64,000 nucleotides of DNA from Neckera pumila (taxonomy: Eukaryota > Streptophyta > Bryopsida > Hypnales > Neckeraceae), in the NCBI GenBank assembly GCA_963969595.1, contig OZ018418.1, forward strand, positions 11,723,001 to 11,787,000, given 5' to 3'. The notes under the pieces are model-generated. The model was not told the DNA's origin and searched no databases. It saw only the letters and a list, made by a program, of their open reading frames with translations. Shown in pieces: positions 56,994-64,000 of the stretch. The position numbers were made by a program, and so were the translations under genes. Within the stretch, counting starts at the first letter, position 1. Each line of letters begins with the position of its first letter.

Positions 56994-59900
56994 TCATTCT
57001 GCATCGAAGGAAGGCAGAGTGCCCTTGATAACTTCAACTTGAACAGCTGGTATCTTCAAAACACACTTAGTCGTGTCTTTCTTCACCCTAGACTTCCACT
57101 TCGTCACAAGAGAACTGGTATTCTCCCAAACTGGATCTTTGGTGTTGTCTACATTCCAACGCAATCCTTTGTTCGAGTCCCAACCATGATAAAACTCTTG
57201 AACATTTTGCTCTTGTGACGTAGGCATAAAGTATTGAATCTTAATACAATTAGGATGCTCTGGGTTACTGAAAGGGTCAGACAAGGCCTTAGCAATCCAT
57301 ATCGGCTTCGGATCTTCACCAGCAGGTCAAAGTGCAAGAAAATATCCTTCGTAAACATCACGCGCCACCCGAAAAGATGGATTAGGGCGATTGCAAAGGT
57401 TTCCAACAAATGCATCATCCTCAGCAAACTCCTCACAAACCTCACCGTCGTCATCAAGTTCGTCTTCCTCTATGGTTTCTACTCTAGTGGAGGGCCAAAA
57501 GCCCATCCTTCAATTCTACAGATGGCTCAATTGGCTCCTTCAAAGTTGCATTCACCGCTTGCCAATACAACACCAAATGCTCAAAGCGCCTTCTAGCCTC
57601 CTCACTTCCATCTTCATTGCATAATGTTTCCCAATATTTGATGAATCCTGACAATCCCTTGTAAATCTCGTCCACAATCCTCATAGGAAGGTGGACAACA
57701 GGCAATGGCTGTCCACGAGGCCATAGGCTCTGTCCCTGGGAATCTTCTTTCTACAATTTAATCCCTTCTTCTGGAAGCCAATCACTATCTGTGCAGTAGA
57801 ACTTGTACTTCATGATAGGAAGACCTGCGGCATTCAAATAGAATTGTATTACATAGAGTGTTAGCCACTGTCCTTCAGTTACATTGGAAACATGGAATTG
57901 ACAAACAGGACAAAAGATCATGAAGTTTAGGAAACCAATGATGGATATCAAATCCCCAACATATCAGCAAGCCTTGGCCAGGAACAACATGAACTCGTCT
58001 TTGTTTATGGGACGAGCCGGAAATCTGCGTGCCTCCCATGTCGGTCCAGATGCGTTCATCTACTTGAGCCATTTTAGTTTGTGTGCGTCAAGGGCAACGG
58101 CAGATGAAATCATCTGCAACTTCTCTAGTGTCAACTCTGGAACCGTAAACAGATTCCAATGCCTCTCAATTTGCACAATACCGGGGAAACACAAAACAAT
58201 GAGCAAACGTGAGCTTCAATGTCAAAACGTACTAAATTATGTGAAGTTCATTCAAGAAATACCTATTGTAGGAACTCGCGTCCAAGACTTGAAGCTGCTA
58301 TAGACACAATTTTGGATAGTTTCTGACGATTTGAAGCCTTTGCCTCCTTAATGGATTTCCTCATTGCTGCTGCTACTCCCTCAGGGGTAACCTTGTCTTT
58401 AGCTATATCTTCATGATGCTTCTGAACAGCAATGTCCGCGGCATCGGCAATCTCTTGTTGGTGGTGACCATATAACAAATCAAACATGTAAGAACGCCGT
58501 AAATCATGAATTTAATTCAATGGGGAAGTTAGATTAGTTGGTCGTCCCCATCATACCTTGAATATAAAGGAAGCAAATACTTTGAGGGGCATGGAGTACC
58601 AGGACTTGCGTACATATGCTTGGCATTTCTTAATTTCATTGGGAGTGAGGAGCTCTTGGAACTTCTCCATGTCTATGATGCCATACTTCTACACTCAGTA
58701 TAACATATGCACGATATTGGTCTTGACGTGCGAGTTTTCTGTTTGCCTATCAAAATACCCGCACATAACAGTTAGATACTAGAATGGAATAAGCAATACT
58801 AGATCCAAAGAATTGAAATCAAATCATGCTTAACAATTCTAGAATGAAGAGAACGTATTGGTTAATGTCATGCCTAACCTGCATTGTTGTGCTGATTTGA
58901 CCCCGTGTATCCAGGACAATAGAGTCTACCACATAGTGCCACTCAATCTTGGTGAGGTGCTTCCTCATAATGTAATTCATCCATGCAATCCGTCGATGAT
59001 TCCCGTCACAAACGTAGAATTTGTGGTCTACTAAGTGCTTTGGCGCAGCTTGAACTGAAGCTGAGCATTGAACTTGTTGTTCACCCTGTTCTAGAGCGGT
59101 CCCCACTCTTCCTTCTCCTTAGCCAAAAAGACTCATGTTTTGCTAGACTCATTTGCAATGGACACATAGAAGACTCTCGCTCCCTCCTTGTATCCCCATG
59201 CAAACTAGTTCTTGAGCTAAACTAGGTCACAATCCAACGTTGGCCGCACCATGGGCATAGGGACCATCCTGCAGAGGGGAATGCGCATCCTGGAGAGGTC
59301 AAAAGTGGTAACTTCAAGCTTGCTATTGTTGAGACAGTGTCCATCTTCTGTGTCTTCCTGATGTCGTCCTCCAACAAGCCTTGACCAACTCCTTGAATGT
59401 TGTAATCATCCAGCTCGTCCACCTCCACGAACTCTACTTCCATTTTTGCTTCTTGATTCCCCAACGTAGAAGCAGGTGACTTGGCAGGAGAGCTTAATTT
59501 CCCATCTATTTGTGTGAGCTACACATCGTAACCAAAAATGAGAACATAAAAGAAGATGGTGTGCAAAATACAATTCATTGAATTGGATATCCGGGCAACA
59601 AGCACCTGCCCGACAAGTGACTCGATACAAGTTATGGATCACATAAATATCAAGTGTATGAAGAACTTGTGCCATGTCTCTCTTACAATCCACAAGTGCA
59701 TCTCTCTAAGACATGCATATAAGTTCCGCAACATACGATTAGAGTGTCATCATCCGGTGCTAAAGCGGAAGTGACCTCTACATTGTTCTGGCCACAAGTG
59801 CAATACTTTGTACTATCTAAGGGAGAAGAATTCATCTCCTCTAGAAGAATCTCTTTAGTTGAAGTGCATGTAGAATGGTCAAGAGAAAAGATTCCTAAGT

Positions 59901-60021
59901 GCTGGATGCATTTGGAGCCTAACTCGGCACTCGCACCGCAACCATCGACGCTTACCGAGGGATTTTGAGCAGCATCTTTGTCGGCAATGTCCTTGTGAAT
60001 TTCTGCTGGTTCCTTCCCCAT
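56994..60021 (-). pseudogene. Multi-exon orphan gene with ParB-like DGNHR motif (broken)
   Basis: Exon-like blocks in minus-strand order. 60021-59683: MGKEPAEIHKD, with CTCGQNNVEV. About 59464-59270: EVEFVEVDELDDYNIQG. 59106-58880: KFYVCDGNHRRIAWMNYI and EWHYVVDSIVLDTRG, ending in donor-like CAGGTTAGG. 58745-58556: ENSHVK, two stops, then MEKFQELLTPNEIKKCQAYV. 58487-58263: MFDLLYGHHQQEIADAADIA, with KVTPEGVAAAMRKS. About 58130-56994: IGFLNFMIFCPVCQFHVSN, EGQWLTLYVIQFYLNAAGLP, and the C-terminal EFYHGWDSNKGLRW. The last block has a frameshift near 57480 and a TGA. DGNHR resembles the ParB/sulfiredoxin fold motif; that link is inference. I recall similar proteins in mosses and liverworts. Confidence 0.6.
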
Positions 60022-60129
60022 TGTTGCCGGCGCATCTTACACATTCTTCTGTGCAATTTGAAACAAGGACAATGCAACTATAAGCAAAGCTTAGAATAGA
60101 ATCTCAATAATAATTTGTGCAAGCTATAA

Positions 60130-60450
60130 AGGGATGGGATGCCCCTCTCACTGCAGGGAGGCCCCCTTCTGGCTGTCTGCTCTTGACCTCAAGCTCTCTG
60201 ATCCTCGACACTAATTACAAACATAAAAAAAAGAGGAGTGATTTGAACACCCACCCTGGGACGTCTTACCAAATTGCGCAAGCTAACATGGATCAGGGTA
60301 ACCCTCTTGCTGTCAAGAGGCACTCCCCCGGCAGTCTACTCTTGACCCTGAGATCTCCAGTCCTTGACACTAATCTCAAACATAAAAAAATGGAGAGGGA
60401 TTCAATCACCCTCCCCTTGACATTGCTACGAGTTTGCTCATGCTGTGCTG
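60130..60450 (-). repeat. tRNA-like repeat cluster, minus strand
   Basis: Two units. The first has the best tRNA-like features in the window: on the minus strand TTGCGCAATTTGGT (60269-60282, A-box/D-arm-like) and GTGTTCAAATCACT (60237-60250, B-box-like), about 20 bases apart. The second unit (to about 60445) is like the 150-bp units, with GAGCAAACTCGTAGCAATG and a GGGGAGGGTGATTG segment. Confidence 0.75.
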
Positions 60451-61262
60451 TAATTAAGACAATTTTATTTTTTAGCTAAATTTTATTTTTTTGAGTGTGA
60501 AATGGGTTAAATGTTCAAAGTTTTGAGTAGTAAAGTGTGAATGTGGTAATATTTGAAGTTAAAGTGTGAAAAGACTTTTTGGCTAAAGCAATTGTGAGTT
60601 TGACGGGTTTTTATCAAGAGATTGAAAGGGGTATTTGAAGAGGGATTGTGATATATAGTCTTCTCTTCTCTCATTATTCTACCTCCTTAATTTTTCTTGC
60701 ATTTTTGTGACGTGAGGTTGTGTTTTTATTTTTTTTGTTGTTGTATTAATTTATAAATTCATAAGTGTCATTCTTAGTTATTTTATTCACTTAATGATAA
60801 TGATTATTGTTTAAGTATGAAATTGAATTTTGATGATATTTTACTTTGAGTATTTTATGAAAGTCAAATCAATTAAATTGAATAATTTAATATTCACTTA
60901 AGTGATGAATAAGTATTCTTTGCCTTGACCATTTTATAAAGGAGAATCTCTTTAAGAAAATTTGATTATATTTTGAGTAGATTTTGTCTATCGGTTATAT
61001 TTTATCTCTTAAGAGAATTTTTGTGTCAATGCTTAAAGCAAGATTTGAAGTAAAGAGGAGCAAAATATTAAGTTAATGATTGACTTAATAATTCCAATGA
61101 TTGGAAATTATTTGTAAACCAGGGTTTGGTTTGGAATTGAGTGATCCAGAGATTGGATTTTATTTTGAAAGTTAATGATTAATTAGTGATTGGAAATTAT
61201 TTTCATTTAAAGGATTGGAATATCTTTGTATCACAAATGGACATGTATGTTTGAAACAAAAT
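60451..61262. other. AT-rich retroelement-like interior next to the right LTR
   Basis: No gene. It has GATTGGAAATT repeats (about 61100, 61187), TCTCTTAAGAGAA (about 61004) and GCTTAAAGCA (about 61030), like the region inside the left LTR, but I find no collinear match to it. It appears to be the 3' interior of a different copy. Confidence 0.5.
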
Positions 61263-61283
61263 TAGGGATTGAGATTTAATTTG

Positions 61284-62246
61284 TGTTGGAACATGAGTTT
61301 ACATTTCTAGCAAATAGAAATCATTGACCAATCATAAACAATTGATGTACATTCTAAATATTGAATGATTATTCATATGTTTAATAAATGATATTCCAAT
61401 TGAAGACATGAGTACATGATTGAATGTTTGAATGTGTATTTAAATTCTTTGATTAGCAATTGTATGTAGTTGTGTAAATTTAGTAAGTATAATTTAGAAT
61501 TAGTGTTATAATTTAAAAAAAAAAAAAGGTTCAAGATAATATGGTGATGCGAATGGAGAAAGCTTAAAGCTAAAGATGAAAGGATATATAGTCAAACAAA
61601 GACCAAAATTTGAAATTCTTTAATTAATTTAGCAAAGTGTATTATACATCCCTCAAGGGAAATTTTAGAATTGCTTAAAGCATTTGTGTGTTAATGTATT
61701 TGCTTAAAGCAATGTCTTTGGTTGTTTCAATCTCTTGAAAAGATATGTGTTACATTTACTCTAAGTAATTGAGACGTTGGCGCTTAAAGCATTTTAGATG
61801 TCAAGATGATATTTGTGCAAAGCAAATGATGAGTTCTCGGTTAAACCAAATTTTCAAAGTTCAAATATATATATTGGGAGATGTAGGTTGTAAATAAATA
61901 TATTTGTAATATATTTCAATGAATTCAAAGTATAAAATTTGTGGATGCAGGTTCCCTTAGTTTATACCTTTAGATTTATATTTTATTTTGAGATAAGACC
62001 GGATATGGGACGGACTTAGTGGTTAGAAATTTATATTTATAATTGGACGGAAATTAGAAAGAGAACTCTTTTCCCATTACTAAGTAGAGTATGAAATATA
62101 CCAAATAATCTAATACATTAAGATTAACGACATAATTTACCTACAAAGTGACATTAGCTAACTAAAACACTAAGCTAATTTGAATTTTTTCCCAAACGAA
62201 CCTACTTAAAATTGCCTTGGGTTTGTTTGAGAAAAATTGTACTACA
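61284..62246 (+). mobile_element. LTR in the right arm
   Basis: 963 bp, TGTTGGAACATGAG to TTGTACTACA, inverted copy of 19782-20744, preceded by AGGGATTGAGA. It is the 3' LTR of a plus-strand element whose interior would lie to the left. Confidence 0.85.
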
Positions 62247-62257
62247 TGTGCATACTA

Positions 62258-63164
62258 AGGGGACCCCTCTCGGTGCCGAGTGGCCTCCTCTCACAACAGT
62301 GCTCTTGACCCCCCTACCTCGATGTGAAATCAAAAAAAAAAATGGCAAGAGATTCGATCACCCTCCCCTTGACAATGTTATGATTTTGCTCAAGCTGTTC
62401 ATCTTGAAAGGACCCCTCTCGGTGTAGAGAGGCCCCCTCTTACGGTAGTGCTCTTGACCCCCGACCTCTTTGTGAAATCAAATAATAAAAGAGAGGGATT
62501 CAATCACCCTTCCCTTGACATGATTACGTCTTTGCTCAAGCTGATCATCCCGGAAGGAACCCTCTTGGTGCCGAGAGGTCCCCTTTCACGGCAGTACTCT
62601 TGACCCCACGACCTCGATGTGAAATCAAATGAAAAAAATAGGGAGGTATTTGATCATCCTTCCTTTGACATTGATATGAGTTTGCTCATGCTGTGCATCT
62701 TAAGGAGTCTTCTCTCGGTGCTGAGAGGCCCCCTCTCACGACAGTGCTCTTGACCCCACAACCTCGATGTGAAATCAAATAAAAGAAATGGCGAGGAATT
62801 TGATCACCCTCCCCTTGACATTGTTATGATTTTGCTCAAGTTGTTCATCCCGGAAGGACCCCTCTCGATGCCGAGAGGCCCCCTCTCACGGCAATGCTCT
62901 TGACCCTGCAACCTCTCTGTGAAATCAAATAAAAAAAATGGAGAGGAATCTGATCACCCTCCCCTTGACAATGTTACAACTTTGCTCAAGCTGTTCATTC
63001 CAAAGGGACCCCTCTCGGTGCCGAGAGGCCCCTTGTCATGGTAGTGCTCTTGACCCCACGACCTCAATGTGAAATCAAATAAAAGAAATGGGGAGGGGTT
63101 TGATCACCCTCCCCTTGACATTGTTACGACTTTGCTCACGCTGTTCATCCCAAAGGGACCCCTC
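62258..63164 (-). repeat. 150-bp tandem array, right arm
   Basis: Mirror of 18864-19770 with the same six units and CCTCTCGG-type palindromes. Confidence 0.9.
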
Positions 63165-64000
63165 ACTATAAGAAACCATCGTTTTTGGTGATGTTAGCAT
63201 AAAACACATCATGTTATTTTTAACAAAGGAACTTCACAGGATTAGAGTCGTTAGAAAGTTGTATTTTGTGAGATGTTGTGCAAAATGTATGGACATTTGT
63301 GCTCAAACAAGGGGATGCCGTAGTTGATGATGTTGTTCTTGTGGACACCAACAATTGTACAACCATGTTTTTCCCGGACATTACCGAGAAACATAATCGT
63401 GACACAAGAAAATCCATCATTTCCTAGTGTGGACATTTTTGTGCAATGCATTCTACAATGCAAGATTGATGAGTCCATCTGTGTAGAAAAGAGAGCCACA
63501 CAAGTTTCAAACATGTTCCACCCCTCAAATATGAACGATTATCAAAGAAGTCAATGGATTTTTTTATCTGGTCGTTTCTTTACATCAAAAAATAATATAA
63601 AGAAATGTTGAATTCTTACGCTATTATTCTTCTACTCTTTCTTTTAGAAAACAGCGTGAAATATTGTATCATATTCTGTACTTTTTGTTCCAAAACATGT
63701 ACATCCCTCACTAATTAGTAATTTTGTAACGTCCTCTAGGGATTTGTTGTGCAATGAAAACATGAAAATACTGCTTTATATGTATTGGAAAAAAAAATTG
63801 TAACTTGTATTTAATTCCTAAAGGACCAAGTTGCAATTTTGGGCAACTCACTATGAATGGAGTTTTTATTTTATTTCTTTGAAATTTTCATAAAATATGT
63901 GGACAAAGAATAACTTTAAGAACCAACAAATTAATTTAACTTTTGTCTATACGGTTAAAAAGTTATTGCATGATATGTAGTTTGTTTTTCAACTCAAGCA

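Larger units (their letters stand above)
61263..64000 (-). repeat. Right arm of long inverted repeat
   Basis: Reverse complement of 18028-20765 with no length difference. In order it holds the PPT-like tract, the LTR (61284-62246), the 150-bp array (62258-63164) and 0.84 kb of unassigned sequence. It continues beyond the window. Confidence 0.95.

Noticed and set aside
1..64000. CRISPR arrays, bacterial operons, phage or plasmid functions
   Set aside because: The window is plant nuclear DNA; the regular repeats lack unique spacers and no prokaryotic genes are present.

Overview
This window is nuclear DNA of a land plant and is almost entirely repetitive. It is AT-rich, its few recognisable gene remnants are eukaryotic and broken, and it has plant Ty3 (Gypsy) retroelements, foldback and Harbinger-like MITEs and tRNA-derived repeats. 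Two orphan protein families and a ParB-motif family resemble repeat-encoded proteins I associate with bryophyte and fern genomes rather than flowering plants. That taxonomic hint rests on memory only. I see no intact, convincingly functional host gene.

Layout. 1-2.2 kb: 5' leader of a repeat (copy A) whose relative (copy B) lies at 42.7-44.9 kb. 2.66-3.29 and 6.81-7.54 kb: MITEs of one TIR family. 5.6-8.3 kb: decayed orphan ORF on the plus strand, split by the second MITE. 9.8-10.4 kb: minus-strand pseudogene of the 26S proteasome ATPase RPT3. 10.4-17.2 kb: mostly unassigned. 17.27-18.21 kb: Harbinger-like MITE. 18.03-20.77 kb: left arm of a long inverted repeat holding six 150-bp tandem units and a 963-bp LTR. 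20.7-34.2 kb: 3' part of a large minus-strand Ty3 element (LTR, PPT, late ORF, integrase, RNase H, RT, protease, zinc knuckles, Gag). 35.25-36.17 kb: second Harbinger-like MITE. 38.3-39.64 kb: hairpin tandem repeat with a GGACGG-rich tail. 40.6-46.4 kb: copy B, with TATA box, leader, intron-like stretch and a 499-codon decayed ORF. 46.8-47.55 kb: SUVR-type histone methyltransferase pseudogene. 47.6-48.8 kb: unknown minus-strand ORFs. 49.0-49.55 kb: tRNA-like repeats. 51.2-52.87 kb: second orphan-family copy, minus strand, interrupted only by TAG codons. 53.5-54.6 kb: foldback element with roughly 500-bp arms. 54.6-56.1 kb: CCHC-knuckle ORF, primer-binding site and truncated 5' LTR, probably the 5' end of the same Ty3 element. 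57.0-60.0 kb: multi-exon pseudogene with a ParB-like DGNHR motif. 60.1-60.45 kb: tRNA-like repeats. 61.26-64.0 kb: right arm of the inverted repeat, running off the window.

How the parts relate. The simplest reading is a nest of insertions. One old minus-strand Ty3 element would span about 19.8-56.1 kb and have been split by other repeats between 34.2 and 54.6 kb. The strongest structural signal is the 2,738-bp inverted repeat: no length difference between arms and no mismatch where I compared them, with its inner edge at the LTR/PPT junction. Other notable patterns are short palindromes in and next to the LTR, tRNA-like units joined by a perfect palindrome, and TAG-biased stop codons that fit methylcytosine deamination.
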